Below, piece by piece: positions 25,290 to 33,499 of a stretch of DNA of 64,000 nucleotides. Position numbers and translations under genes: made by a program. The notes below the pieces were generated by a model. That model did not search any database. It worked only from the letters and a program-made list of their open reading frames with translations, and had not been told where the DNA came from. Numbering within the stretch: the stretch's first letter is position 1; each line of letters starts with the position of its first letter. The DNA lies in the NCBI RefSeq assembly GCF_000717245.1, contig NZ_JNYQ01000004.1, forward strand, positions 496,001 through 560,000, written 5' to 3'. Origin of the DNA: Kitasatospora papulosa (GTDB lineage: Bacteria > Actinomycetota > Actinomycetes > Streptomycetales > Streptomycetaceae).

Positions 25290-25943
25290 TCGGCACCGGC
25301 TTCGACGCCATTCCCGCCATCATCGACGGGCTGCCCTCACTCGGCGGCTTCGGTCAGTCTGACCGCCATCGAGGTCTTCGAAGAGGTGGCGGACTCACGC
25401 TGCGGCCCGGCTCTGATCGCTCTCCTGGGCAGCGACGATTCCACCGTCCGGGAATGGGCGGCGACGGCCCTGGCGACCCTGAAGATCGACGGCGCGGTCG
25501 AGCCCGTGCGCCGGGCCTTTCGCGCTTGCCCGGAACGAGCGACGCCACCGGACTGGAGCGAGCCGGAAGGCATCCGCCGGGCCCTGACCGAACTCGGCGC
25601 ACGCACCCCCGTCGTCCCACCGCTCATCACGCGCCTACGAGCCACCCCTGCGGACAACGCCCCAGGCTGGCCTTCAGCCCGCTTCACCGGGATCATCAAC
25701 GACCCGGCCGACCACGCCCAGGTGATCCTCCACTCCCAGTTCTGGCAGGTGGCCGCCGCCCGCACGTACGACGTCTCCGGCCCCGGCCCGGACCGGGGAC
25801 TCGACTGGACCGCGCCGTGGCAGCACCTGGTCGAGGAGTCCCGCACCTGGCCCCTGCTGGAAGCCTCCGGAGCCCCCACCGACGACACCATCTTCGTCGC
25901 CCCCACCTGGATCGACCGCACCGACCTGTCCCCGGAGAGGTGA
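25211..25943 (+). pseudogene. HEAT-repeat protein, frameshifted
   Basis: The ATG at 25211 opens a frame reading MATHAERLIQQLDDST...IPAIIDGLPSLGGFG. Near 25345-25356 this homology ends and continues in a different frame as SLTAIEVFEEVADSRCGPALIALLGSDDSTVREWAATALA, a clear HEAT/PBS-lyase helical repeat. That second frame runs to 25943 with a less repetitive C-terminal part. Together the two halves give about 240 residues. The shift is a real mutation or a sequencing error; no function is assigned beyond the protein-interaction repeat. Confidence 0.65.
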
Positions 25944-26048
25944 ACGATGCCGTCCAAGCGCCCCGGGGACACCGGCCACGTTGCGCCGGTCTGCGCGGGC
26001 ACCGCCATTTTCCCCGCGAATCGTACGACCATTGGTAGCATCAGCACC

Positions 26049-26300
26049 ATGAGCGGTAGTAAGAAGTACTCCATCAGCCTGCCCGAGGATCTCGCCGAAG
26101 CCGCACGCGCCCACGTCGGACCCGGCGGTTTCTCCGCCTACGTCGCCGAGGCTCTCGAACAGCGGATCGCCATGGACAAGCTCCGGGAGATCGTCGCCGA
26201 CTTCGAGACCGACAACGAAGCCCTCACTCGCGAGGAGGTCGAGGCCGCCCGTGCGCTGCTGCGCCACGACCACAGGCGGGCCGGCGGGGCCGCGGCCTGA
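26049..26300 (+). CDS. VapB-like antitoxin
   Basis: An 83-aa protein. The N-terminus SGSKKYSISLPEDLAEAARAHVGPGGFSAYVAEAL fits a ribbon-helix-helix DNA-binding fold (beta strand then two helices). The C-terminal acidic helix should bind the toxin. The ATG at 26049 is preferred over the in-frame one at 25947 because the domain starts there. Its TGA overlaps the ATG of the PIN-domain gene by one nt (TGATG). Confidence 0.82.
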   Translation: MSGSKKYSISLPEDLAEAARAHVGPGGFSAYVAEALEQRIAMDKLREIVADFETDNEALTREEVEAARALLRHDHRRAGGAAA

Positions 26301-26692
26301 TGCCCGGCACCCTCCTGCTCGACAGCGAAGGCCTTTCGAAGCTCTACCGCAAGGACCGCACCGTCGCGGCTCTGGTCCAAGCAGCGTCGGAGGAGGGCGT
26401 CCGTGTCGCCACCAGCGCCATGACCACTCTTGAGGCCGACTACGAGCGCATCCACCCCGCACGCATCAGGTGGGTCCTTTCCCGCGTCGACGTCCATGAC
26501 GTCACCAAGGAGATCACCGACCAAGCCGCCGCCCTCCTGCGCACCCACCGTCTCCACGGCCACAAGTACGCCATCGACGCCGCCTTCGCCGTCATCGCCC
26601 GCACCTCACCCCGGCCGGTCACCGTCCTGACCTCCGACCCCGAGGACCTGACGCTCCTGTGTGGGCCTCCCGTAGAGGTCGTCAAGGTCTGA
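26300..26692 (+). CDS. PIN-domain toxin (VapC-like)
   Basis: A 130-aa PIN-fold ribonuclease. The acidic residues expected at the metal site are seen in LLLDSEG (Asp8), MTTLEADY, the YAIDAAFA helix and LTSDPEDL. It is translationally coupled to the RHH antitoxin. With the Phd/RelE pair this makes two toxin-antitoxin modules within 3 kb of the att array, which may stabilise the integrated segments. Confidence 0.85.
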   Translation: MPGTLLLDSEGLSKLYRKDRTVAALVQAASEEGVRVATSAMTTLEADYERIHPARIRWVLSRVDVHDVTKEITDQAAALLRTHRLHGHKYAIDAAFAVIARTSPRPVTVLTSDPEDLTLLCGPPVEVVKV

Positions 26693-26766
26693 ACACCGGC
26701 CGCGGTCGCACCACACAGACCCGCCTCCAACGACTCACAGGGTGGGCCCCACACGAACAGAAAAAC

Positions 26767-26796
26767 TGCCCGGCCCGCCAACGAGCGGACCGGGCA
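26767..26796 (-). terminator. Terminator hairpin beside att copy 2
   Basis: TGCCCGG (26767-26773) pairs with CCGGGCA (26790-26796), with further inner pairing. On the minus strand it is followed by a TTTTT run (26761-26765). It lies 18 nt downstream of the FRFNV-TAA block in the ychF direction. This is a replacement terminator for ychF before the larger element integrated. Confidence 0.75.
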
Positions 26797-26813
26797 AATC
26801 TATTGACGAATCG

Positions 26814-26832
26814 TTAGACGTTGAAGCGGAAC
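26814..26832 (-). repeat. att copy 2: 3' end of ychF (FRFNV-stop), left end of the large element
   Basis: Read on the minus strand the block gives FRFNV followed by TAA. ACGTTGAAGCGGAAC (26818-26832) is identical to 44228-44242 inside ychF, a 15-bp direct repeat at the two ends of the 17.4-kb element. It is also nearly identical to copy 1 over about 20 bp. Confidence 0.85.
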
Positions 26833-26894
26833 GTTCATGAAGCCCTCTACTTCCCAGTATTCCCAAGGGTTTCAGTCCTTCGGAGGGGTGCAGG

Positions 26895-26932
26895 GTCAGC
26901 ACCAAGTCAGCACAGTGTTGATCAGTCAGCAC
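26895..26932 (+). repeat. Left arm-type repeats (GTCAGCAC x3)
   Basis: GTCAGCAC occurs at 26895-26902, 26906-26913 and 26925-26932, between att copy 2 and the integrase stop. The first two are 11 bp apart. The same pair with the same spacing occurs near the right end (44083-44101). The placement fits integrase arm sites. Confidence 0.7.
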
Positions 26933-26933
26933 G

Positions 26934-28131
26934 TCACGCCACCAGCGTCGTCGTCGGCTTCACCGTCTGCCGGGGAACCGACGGGCGCAGCGCCTCCTGC
27001 ATGACGTCCCGGCAGCGGTCCCACGCCTCCGGCACGAGGTGCCCGTACGTATCGACGGTCGTCTTGATGTTGCGGTGACCGAGCCAGCGGCTCACCTCGT
27101 GGATCGGCACGCCGTTCGCCAGCGCCGTCGAGGCGAAGAAGTGCCGCAACGAGTGCGGCGTGTACTTCGGCTTCCCGTCCGACATCGTCACCCCGGCCGC
27201 CTTCAGCGCTTTCCGCCAGTGATAGCCGTACGTCGATGCCGTGGGCATCTTGCCCTTGCCTCGCTCCCGAGGCGCGAACAGGACCTCCAGGCCATCCAGC
27301 TCGACCGTCCCCCAGCGCTTGAGATGCAGCCCGATCTCCTGGTCGAGGAAGGTCGGCGTGGGCACGTCTCGGAACTCCTCCGCCGTGCGGTGCTTCAGCG
27401 GGGCGAAACGCGTGACGCAGTCGCCCTGGTTCGCCTTGGCACTGATCTGGCGCCGCAGCCGGAGGAAGCCGTCGCGCTGACAGTCGGCCGAGAACCCGAG
27501 TGTTTCGCTGATGCGCAGGCCGGCGCCCGCCTGGAGCCACACCGTGAGCCGGTACTGATCGGACATGGCCGCCGCGATGGCGTACACCTCGGCCAGTGTC
27601 GGAATCTCGTCCGGGTCGACCGCAGCGCCCGCCGTCTTGAGCGGCGACACCTCGTCACACGGACTGTCGGGTATGCGGCGCTCCTTCACCGCCGCCGTCA
27701 TCATGCTGCGCAGGATGTTCAGACGGTCGTTGACAGTCGCCGCCGTCAGCCCTCGGCCCACTCGCGACCTGGAGCTTCTTCACGTCCGCGACGGTCAGGC
27801 CGGCGAGGGTGCGAGACCCCAGCTCGGGAATCAGATGGTTGGAGAGGAAACCCTGGTAGTTGCGCCGCGTGGACTCGTTCACCTGGTGCTGCTCCAGCCA
27901 CTCCTCGGCCCACTTCCGCAGCGAGACCTGACCGAGCTGAGGGTCGATGTAGACGCCCTGGCGCTTGTCGTTCTCCGCCTTGACGCCGAAGCTCTCGGCT
28001 TCCTTCTTCGTGGGGAACGACCTCTCCCGCTGTCGTGCGCTCCTCCCTCCCGGCTCCCGGTAGCGGACCGTCCACCGGTGCCCGCACCGGGTCTTGTTCC
28101 GGCAGTCACACTTCTTCAGTACCTGCGCCAT
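26934..28131 (-). pseudogene. Tyrosine-recombinase integrase, frameshifted
   Basis: Two overlapping minus-strand frames together encode one integrase of about 395 aa. The 5' part (from ATG 28131) has the N-terminal arm-binding region (KKCDCRNKTRCGHRWTVRYREPGGR) and a core-binding SAM-like domain up to LTVADVKKLQVA near 27770. The 3' part (27761-26934) holds the catalytic domain with Arg in GLRISETLGF, HSLRHFFAS, LGHRN and the nucleophile region TVDTYGHL. The frames disagree around 27760-27775, so the full protein needs a frameshift. It may be inactive, a sequencing error, or rarely a programmed shift. It lies directly inside att copy 2. Confidence 0.8.
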
Positions 28132-28669
28132 GCTTCATCCCCCTGAGTGTCTCGTTGGCCTTCTCCGTCAGCCGGCCACCGGCTTTCCCTTCGACCTTCG
28201 TCAGGAACCCCCTCTGCCGGGCGGCGCGTAGGTGGCCCTTCACAGTGGCCGGGTTCAAGTCGAATCCGAGCGCGAGACGCTGCGCCGGGGCACGCTCCCC
28301 CAGATCGACGTAATGCACGTAGAGAGCGGAGAGCACCGCCAGACGCTCGTCCGTGACTCCACCCGGCATGGCGACCAACCGCTCCCCGAGTTCACGGATG
28401 TCCACGTCGACAGCCTCCGCCAGCGACCGCATCGCGGCGAAGCTGTCGCTCGGCGTGGTGTTGATCCGCCGGAGAATGGTGCTGGAGATGCCCCGCGCCA
28501 CCTCCTGCGGGTCAGCGTCGTCCGCAGGAACGACCTGGATCTCTCGCGGACCTACCGTTCCACCGGTGCCTTCCGGCCAGTACATGGTCACCATCCATGC
28601 GCCCATGCGCTTGATGACGGTCACACCAGAACGGCTCTCCGCTCCGGGTGGCTGAGGTGTTGTGTTCAT
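28106..28669 (-). CDS. Winged-helix regulator of the element
   Basis: A 187-aa protein starting at ATG 28669. The N-terminal half (GVTVIKRMGAWMVTMYWPEG...EIQVVPADDADPQEVARGISSTILRRI) is an unknown domain. The C-terminal half (LAVLSALYVHYVDLGERAPAQRLALGFDLNPATVKGHLRAARQRGFLTK) looks like a winged helix-turn-helix. Its stop overlaps the integrase start by 26 nt, so regulator and integrase form one transcript. A perfect 11-bp palindrome lies just upstream, between it and the divergent excisionase-like gene, which makes it a candidate switch for excision and maintenance. Confidence 0.7.
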   Translation of the reverse strand: MNTTPQPPGAESRSGVTVIKRMGAWMVTMYWPEGTGGTVGPREIQVVPADDADPQEVARGISSTILRRINTTPSDSFAAMRSLAEAVDVDIRELGERLVAMPGGVTDERLAVLSALYVHYVDLGERAPAQRLALGFDLNPATVKGHLRAARQRGFLTKVEGKAGGRLTEKANETLRGMKHGAGTEEV

Positions 28670-28699
28670 AACCGCAACGTAAGTCGACCACACCACCCC

Positions 28700-28732
28700 G
28701 TCAAGTCCGGACGCGACAAAGCCGGACTTGAC
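28700..28732. promoter_or_regulatory. Operator-like palindrome between divergent element promoters
   Basis: GTCAAGTCCGG (28700-28710) and CCGGACTTGAC (28722-28732) are perfect complements around an 11-nt centre, with weaker pairing beyond. The site lies 31 nt upstream of the regulator start and 62 nt upstream of the excisionase-like start. It probably binds the regulator as a dimer and controls both directions. Confidence 0.65.
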
Positions 28733-28794
28733 CACGGTGGATGAAGTCCTCAATATGTGGATGTCCACCCACCACTCCCGAAGGAGACCCGCCT

Positions 28795-28977
28795 TTGCAC
28801 CACAACCGCCTCATGACCATCAATGAGCTGGCCGAGTACCTGGGCAAGAAGCCCGCGTGGATCTACAACAACCACCGCGCCCTCGGAATCCCCTCCCGGA
28901 AGGTCGGCGGAAGCCTGCGCTTCCGTCTGTCCGAGGTCGACCGCTGGATCGATCGGGAGTGCCCGGTCTCGGCCTGA
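28795..28977 (+). CDS. Excisionase-like helix-turn-helix protein
   Basis: A 60-aa protein of the MerR-like excisionase (AlpA/Xis) type: MTINELAEYLGKKPAWIYNNHRALGIPSRKVGGSLRFRLSEVDRWI. The TTG at 28795 is chosen because AAGGAG (28781-28786) sits 8 nt ahead; an ATG at 28813 is possible. It should bend att DNA during excision or act as a small regulator. The RecA-fold ATPase gene follows about 110 nt downstream on the same strand. Confidence 0.82.
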   Translation: MHHNRLMTINELAEYLGKKPAWIYNNHRALGIPSRKVGGSLRFRLSEVDRWIDRECPVSA

Positions 28978-29090
28978 CCAGCACGCCCCTCTCACCTGTA
29001 CCCGACCGAAAGGAGGTCACATGATCCCGCCGCCCGGCGGGAGGGCACCGGCGCACCTCAGCGCCCCGAAGGAAAGGACGGCCACCCTCT

Positions 29091-30038
29091 ATGGGAGCCA
29101 TCAAGGACAAGGGGCTGCGGCTCCACCAGATCGAACGCGTCCCGTACGAGGACGCCTTCCTCATCGGCGATCTCCTCTCGACCCGCATCACGACCCTGGC
29201 TGGCGAGCCAAAAGCCGGCAAGACGCTGTTCGCCGCGGGGATGGGCATAGCGCTGATCAACGGCGAGAAGGAGTTCCTCGGGCAGCCGGTACTCCGGAAG
29301 CTCGACCACATCGTGTTCGGACTGACCGACGACGGCGCTCCGGAAGAGCTGAAGGAACGTCTCCACGAGGCCGTACCGGACGACTCGGTCACCGTGTTCC
29401 CCGTCGAGGACCCTGGGGACTCCGGCTACTGGCCCGGCATCGCGGACGATCTCATCCACATGCAGCCCGGACTGTTCGTCCTGGACAACATCATCGGCGC
29501 GCTCGCCCCCGGCGAAGACATCGCCTCCTCCGTCACCGCGCAGCGCATCATGCGCAGCCTGAAACCGATCAGCCAAGCCCGCATTCCCGTGCTCCTCGTG
29601 ACCCATACACCCAAGGGACCGGCAGAAGGCATGACCGTCGCCTCGTCGCCCATCGGAGGCCGCGCGATCGCGGCAGGTTCCCGGGCAGTAATCGCTCTGC
29701 GCAACTCCGAGAAGCACGGACGCCGTATCCAGACCACCATCAACCGGGCCACGGAAGACCTGAACCTGCGAGTCACCGTACGCCCGGCCGGCGAGTCCAG
29801 CGAGGTACCGATCTGGGAGCGCATGGACACGAAGCCCCGGCCCGAGCCGAGCATTCGTACAGCACCCGTATGGCAGGCGCTCCTCGCCGAACAGGTCCTC
29901 AAGGAGCAGCCGGAAGAAGCCACCATCGCCGCACTCGCCTCTCGCTACGCCGAATCCGTCGGCAAGGCTTCCAGCACCATCCGCGCGGAGCTTCCGAAGT
30001 TCATCGTCCGCAGTGGCGAGGGGTGGGCAGCGGCGTAG
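29091..30038 (+). CDS. RecA/RepA-like AAA ATPase of the element
   Basis: A 315-aa P-loop protein. Walker A is AGEPKAGKTLFAAGM and a Walker-B-like strand is GLFVLDNIIGAL, followed by LLVTHTPKG. The layout is that of RepA-type hexameric helicases and DnaB/RecA-fold proteins of plasmids and integrative elements. The C-terminal 100 residues are separate and may bind DNA or a partner. The ATG is preceded by GGAAAGGA. It sits just before a region of ten hairpins, so a role in element replication is plausible but unproven. Confidence 0.75.
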   Translation: MGAIKDKGLRLHQIERVPYEDAFLIGDLLSTRITTLAGEPKAGKTLFAAGMGIALINGEKEFLGQPVLRKLDHIVFGLTDDGAPEELKERLHEAVPDDSVTVFPVEDPGDSGYWPGIADDLIHMQPGLFVLDNIIGALAPGEDIASSVTAQRIMRSLKPISQARIPVLLVTHTPKGPAEGMTVASSPIGGRAIAAGSRAVIALRNSEKHGRRIQTTINRATEDLNLRVTVRPAGESSEVPIWERMDTKPRPEPSIRTAPVWQALLAEQVLKEQPEEATIAALASRYAESVGKASSTIRAELPKFIVRSGEGWAAA

Positions 30039-30148
30039 GAAGGTGCTGATGATGACGCCTCCCCTTATAGAGACTCCGTCATCAACCTCCACCTCGCTCC
30101 GCTCGGCAAGCCTCGCTCCGCACTTGACCTGCCCTCTTACTTAAGTAC

Positions 30149-30486
30149 GCCAGGTTCTCTGAACTCTGGCGGCCTCCGGCCGACCAGCACGCAGGCCGCT
30201 GGGAAGGGGCTGGAAAGCCCAAGAGGGCCGCTGCGCGGCCCTGGCTCAAATCTCATGGCAAGCAGGAAGCGGCGGCGCGGCCCCGGAGGGGCCGACAGAA
30301 CAAAGCCAGCCTCGACAGCGAAGGATTGGCGGGCGCGACAGCGCCCCCAGAGCAAGGGGCTACGCCGAACTGGGCGGCCGGAAGGCCGCCCGCAGCAGGA
30401 AGCCCTTGGCGACTGCGGCCCCTGCCGGGGCCGGTCAGGGTGAAGCACTCGGCAAGGTCACTTGCCGCTGGGGCCGCTACACGGCC
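30149..30486. repeat. Cluster of ten perfect or near-perfect hairpins
   Basis: The 525-nt gap after the RepA-like gene (30039-30563) has no convincing gene. It holds successive inverted repeats at 30149-30170, 30170-30182, 30207-30220, 30224-30242, 30278-30294, 30331-30346, 30372-30391, 30416-30433, 30450-30467 and 30472-30486. Stems are 5-9 bp with loops of 3-5 nt. Several loops are G-N-N-A tetraloops (GGAA, GACA, GGAA, GTCA). A longer arm (about 30353-30361 with 30401-30408) encloses the 30372 hairpin. It could be a replication or transfer origin, or a structured RNA. Confidence 0.7.
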
Positions 30487-30563
30487 ACTTCCTCGCCGCT
30501 GCCCTTCGCTGGGCCGCCGTGGCAGCCCCAGTGTCAGGAAGAGGGTGACGCAGGGGCAGCGAG

Positions 30564-32558
30564 TCACCGGTTGACGGCATCCCCGACCAGTCCACTCTCA
30601 CCCGCTCTGGCCACGGGCACCGTGCCGTCGCTCACCAGGTCCGCGACCGTGTCGGCGTGTTCTCTGATCAGATAGTCCATGGCGTGCTCGGTCGACGACT
30701 GGTACTCAAGCTGCTCGCTGTAGAAGCGGAGTCGTTCCTGAGCGTCCTCGATGATCTCGCCCCAGGTACGCACCCAGATCCGATAGGCGGGCTGATTGAC
30801 GGCGCATCCGGGCATCCGGTCCGGCTGATGGGCGATTTGGCGAAGGCCCTCGTCCATGGCATTGCCGACAAGCCAGAAGTCCCAGGTCACCTTGGGGTCC
30901 CGGAACCTATCGTCGTTCATGACCGCTTGCGCGTAGCTGTTGATCTGCGCGAACTCGCTCATGCCGAGGGTGACATTCGACCTCTTGAGTTCCACCACGA
31001 GGTGGTGGCGTTCCCCCTTCCTTTGCCGGGCGGCGCGGGACAACATCAGGTCGACGATCCCCCGGCTGCCGTCCTCCCTCAGGACAGGGCCCGGAGCCGG
31101 CGCATCCCGGTCGAGAAGACGACAGTGCTGTCTCAGCACCTCGTTCAGACTGCGGTCGCTGGCGTGCAGTCCGTACTCCTCACCGAAGATCCAGCACTCG
31201 TTCTCCAAGATCCGGTGCAGCTCGGTACGCTCCTTGACCCGCCCCTTTGCCACAGGCTCGAAGACGAGGTGCTCCAGGGCCGACAGGAAGTCGAGACGTC
31301 CAGTCGTCGCCGTCGACGCCTTGATCAGGGCAGACAACGGCGTACGGTCCAGCAGTCGGCTGAGTTCCGTCTGCTCCTGCTTGGAGAGCGCGAAGAGCTC
31401 CTCGGCGATGCGCAGCACCTCGCCCGGCTCATGAGTCAGGACGGAGCGCAGCAGTGCGAAGGACACCTTCTGGGCTCGCTTGCTCGCCGGCAGATGCCGG
31501 ACGACCGCCGTCGCCACGGCGTCGAACGTCTCTCGCTCCGCGCGCTCCTGGTCGTTGGCGGGCTCCCCCGCATACGGGTAGAAGCCCTCCGCGCGCCACG
31601 AGTCGACGAGCTCCTGACGCCGCTCGTCGGCGCGTGACCGGAAGTGCACACGCATACGCTCCCGAGCTTCGGCCAGCACCTCGGCGGCAGGCCCTTCCGG
31701 TGCCCAGTCGGCAAAGGCAAGGTCGCCGACCGCTTCGTCCTCGAACCCTGACCAGGAGAGGTACGCCGTGAAGTGGAAGCCCGGAGCCTGGATCTCCGGC
31801 TTCAACTGCGCCAACGACATCTCTCGGCCGTCGCACAGGATCAGCGCCCGCGAGTACGGACGCGACCACTCGATGATCTTCAGCTGAGCCGGCGGATGAG
31901 GACTTCCCGACGGCGCCGCCACCTCGTACGTGTCGACGTGGACCTGCTCCGACGCCGGGTCCAGCCGCGTCCCGTCGTAGGTGATGCAGATGTCCGGGTA
32001 CGCCTCCAGATGGAGCGCGAAGGCGGCCGTGAGCATGGCACGGGCGGCGTCCTCAGTCAGCTTCTGGAGATCTTCACCGCCGAACGCCTCGAAGGCCGTC
32101 CCCGTCGCATCCGCCGTCGGCTCAGGGTCACTGACGTCGAACTCGTCCATAGAACTGCGATCGGACTCGATGACGACTCGACGCCGGCTCCCCGGCTCCC
32201 CGCTCACGCTGCTCCAGCGCACCTCACTCCCGAGCGCGAACGCCCGGACACGCCCCCGCCCGTTCTTCCCGTGCAGCACACGCTTCTTGACCTCGCTGAC
32301 CTGCGTGCGCTTCTTCCACGAGGTACCGATCTGCTCGAAGTAGTCGCCACACTTCTCCGCCGCAATACCGGTGCCGTCGTCGATCACCGCGACCCGGTCG
32401 ACGCCACCGATCTCGTTCCGCTCAAGCACGACGGTGACGTTCTCGGCGTCCGCGTCGAGAGAGTTCCAGATCAGCTCCTCGACAGCCCCGACAGGGTGAC
32501 GCAGCCGAGCAAGCTCCTCGACGTGCCCACGCCCTACGGTCAACCGAAGCTTCGCCAT
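30564..32558 (-). CDS. GHKL ATPase fused to a PD-(D/E)XK (Shedu-like) nuclease domain
   Basis: A protein of about 664 aa. The N-terminus is a GHKL/HSP90-MutL-type ATPase: AVEELIWNSLDADA (N box), VIDDGTGI and HGKNGRGRVRAF. The C-terminal part reads ILENECWIFGEEYGLH, then GIVDLML and HHLVVELKRSNVT, then INSYAQAVM. This is the D...ExK core of a restriction-like nuclease, similar in pattern to the DUF4263/Shedu domain. GHKL ATPases of the MutL/MORC class are known beside bacterial restriction systems. The ATG at 32558 has GGAAGG upstream; an ATG at 32588 lacks one. It is transcribed alongside the type I system, so an anti-phage role is inferred. Confidence 0.72.
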   Translation of the reverse strand: MAKLRLTVGRGHVEELARLRHPVGAVEELIWNSLDADAENVTVVLERNEIGGVDRVAVIDDGTGIAAEKCGDYFEQIGTSWKKRTQVSEVKKRVLHGKNGRGRVRAFALGSEVRWSSVSGEPGSRRRVVIESDRSSMDEFDVSDPEPTADATGTAFEAFGGEDLQKLTEDAARAMLTAAFALHLEAYPDICITYDGTRLDPASEQVHVDTYEVAAPSGSPHPPAQLKIIEWSRPYSRALILCDGREMSLAQLKPEIQAPGFHFTAYLSWSGFEDEAVGDLAFADWAPEGPAAEVLAEARERMRVHFRSRADERRQELVDSWRAEGFYPYAGEPANDQERAERETFDAVATAVVRHLPASKRAQKVSFALLRSVLTHEPGEVLRIAEELFALSKQEQTELSRLLDRTPLSALIKASTATTGRLDFLSALEHLVFEPVAKGRVKERTELHRILENECWIFGEEYGLHASDRSLNEVLRQHCRLLDRDAPAPGPVLREDGSRGIVDLMLSRAARQRKGERHHLVVELKRSNVTLGMSEFAQINSYAQAVMNDDRFRDPKVTWDFWLVGNAMDEGLRQIAHQPDRMPGCAVNQPAYRIWVRTWGEIIEDAQERLRFYSEQLEYQSSTEHAMDYLIREHADTVADLVSDGTVPVARAGESGLVGDAVNR

Positions 32559-32770
32559 GGGGACCAGCACCTTCCGCGTCATCGTCATCTGTTGGGTCCG
32601 AAGAGGAATCAGAACACTTCCTCTCGTTCATTAACTCGGATACCTGATAAACGTCACTCAACGTTTTCGAGCGACGGAAGCGTGTCCAGTGCTTCCACAG
32701 ATTCCAGGTCAGGCACGGGACTCTTGCCGCAGCGAAGGCTCCGGCCGGTCCCGAGCAGCCCTCGCCACAC

Positions 32771-33499
32771 TCAACGACCCGCCCACAGCTCGTCAGAAAG
32801 CGGTGCGGCGTTCAGGCCATCGCGGCGGCTGCGCCAGTTCGGCAGGAAGCTGTCCAACAGCTGGGTGAAGCGCTGGCCGTGCCCTCGTTCGAGATAGTGG
32901 ACCATCTCGTGCACGACGACGTATTCGAGGCACTCCGGATGCTTCTTTGCCAGCTCGGAGTTGAACCACAGGCGGTGAGTCTCCCGGTTGCAGGAGCCCC
33001 ACTTGGTCTTCATCCTCCGGATGCCCCACCACGGGACCGACACCCCTAGCTTGGGCTCCCAACGCTCGATGAGCGCAGGGATCGCCTGCCGGAGCTGCTG
33101 GCGACTCCACTGGTCGAGCAGGTCACGACGGCGCTCCTCACTCGTGCCGGCCGGCACGTACAACAGCATCCGGTCACCGTCGATCTCCACATGCGGGCGC
33201 CCCGGGCGTTCGATGACCTTCAGGCGACGTCGTACACCCCAGACGTAGTGCGACTCACCACTGACCATCTCGCGTACCGACTGCCGCTGGGCGGCGCGCA
33301 GCTGATCCTGCTGGCGCTTGATCCACGGCAACCGCTGGATGACAGCCAGGCGGACCTGATCGTCATCCAGCTGCTGAGGAGCAGCCACCCGGACACGCCC
33401 CATGGGCGGGTATACGCCGATGTGCAGGTTCTTGATGTCCTTGTAGACCACATCGACGTCAATGCCTCGGACAGCGAAGCGTGTGCTAGCGGTACTCAT
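32771..33499 (-). CDS. DUF45 (YgjP-like) metallopeptidase
   Basis: A 242-aa zinc metallopeptidase-like protein. The metal motif is VVVHEMVHYLERGHGQRF (HExxH near residue 195), preceded by KTKWGSCNRETHRLWFNSEL, the signature of PF01863 (YgjP/SprT-like) proteins. Its start overlaps the hsdR stop by 14 nt, so it is translated with the restriction operon. Such peptidases are often encoded with type I systems. A role in controlling HsdR or processing DNA-protein complexes is suspected but not proven. Confidence 0.88.
   Translation of the reverse strand: MSTASTRFAVRGIDVDVVYKDIKNLHIGVYPPMGRVRVAAPQQLDDDQVRLAVIQRLPWIKRQQDQLRAAQRQSVREMVSGESHYVWGVRRRLKVIERPGRPHVEIDGDRMLLYVPAGTSEERRRDLLDQWSRQQLRQAIPALIERWEPKLGVSVPWWGIRRMKTKWGSCNRETHRLWFNSELAKKHPECLEYVVVHEMVHYLERGHGQRFTQLLDSFLPNWRSRRDGLNAAPLSDELWAGR

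Larger units (their letters stand above)
24631..26817. mobile_element. Remnant integrative element between att copies 1 and 2
   Basis: This 2.2-kb segment is bounded by two copies of the ychF 3' end. It carries a CPCC protein, a frameshifted HEAT-repeat gene and an antitoxin/PIN-toxin pair, but no integrase. Near its left edge the octamer TGCGGACT occurs three times, two of them 11 bp apart, like integrase arm sites. I infer an old element that lost its recombination genes. It could also be cargo carried together with the neighbouring element. Confidence 0.55.

Noticed and set aside
28823..30049. 408-codon frame overlapping the RepA-like gene
   Set aside because: It is Arg/His-rich in an alternative frame; the overlapping frame has clear Walker motifs.
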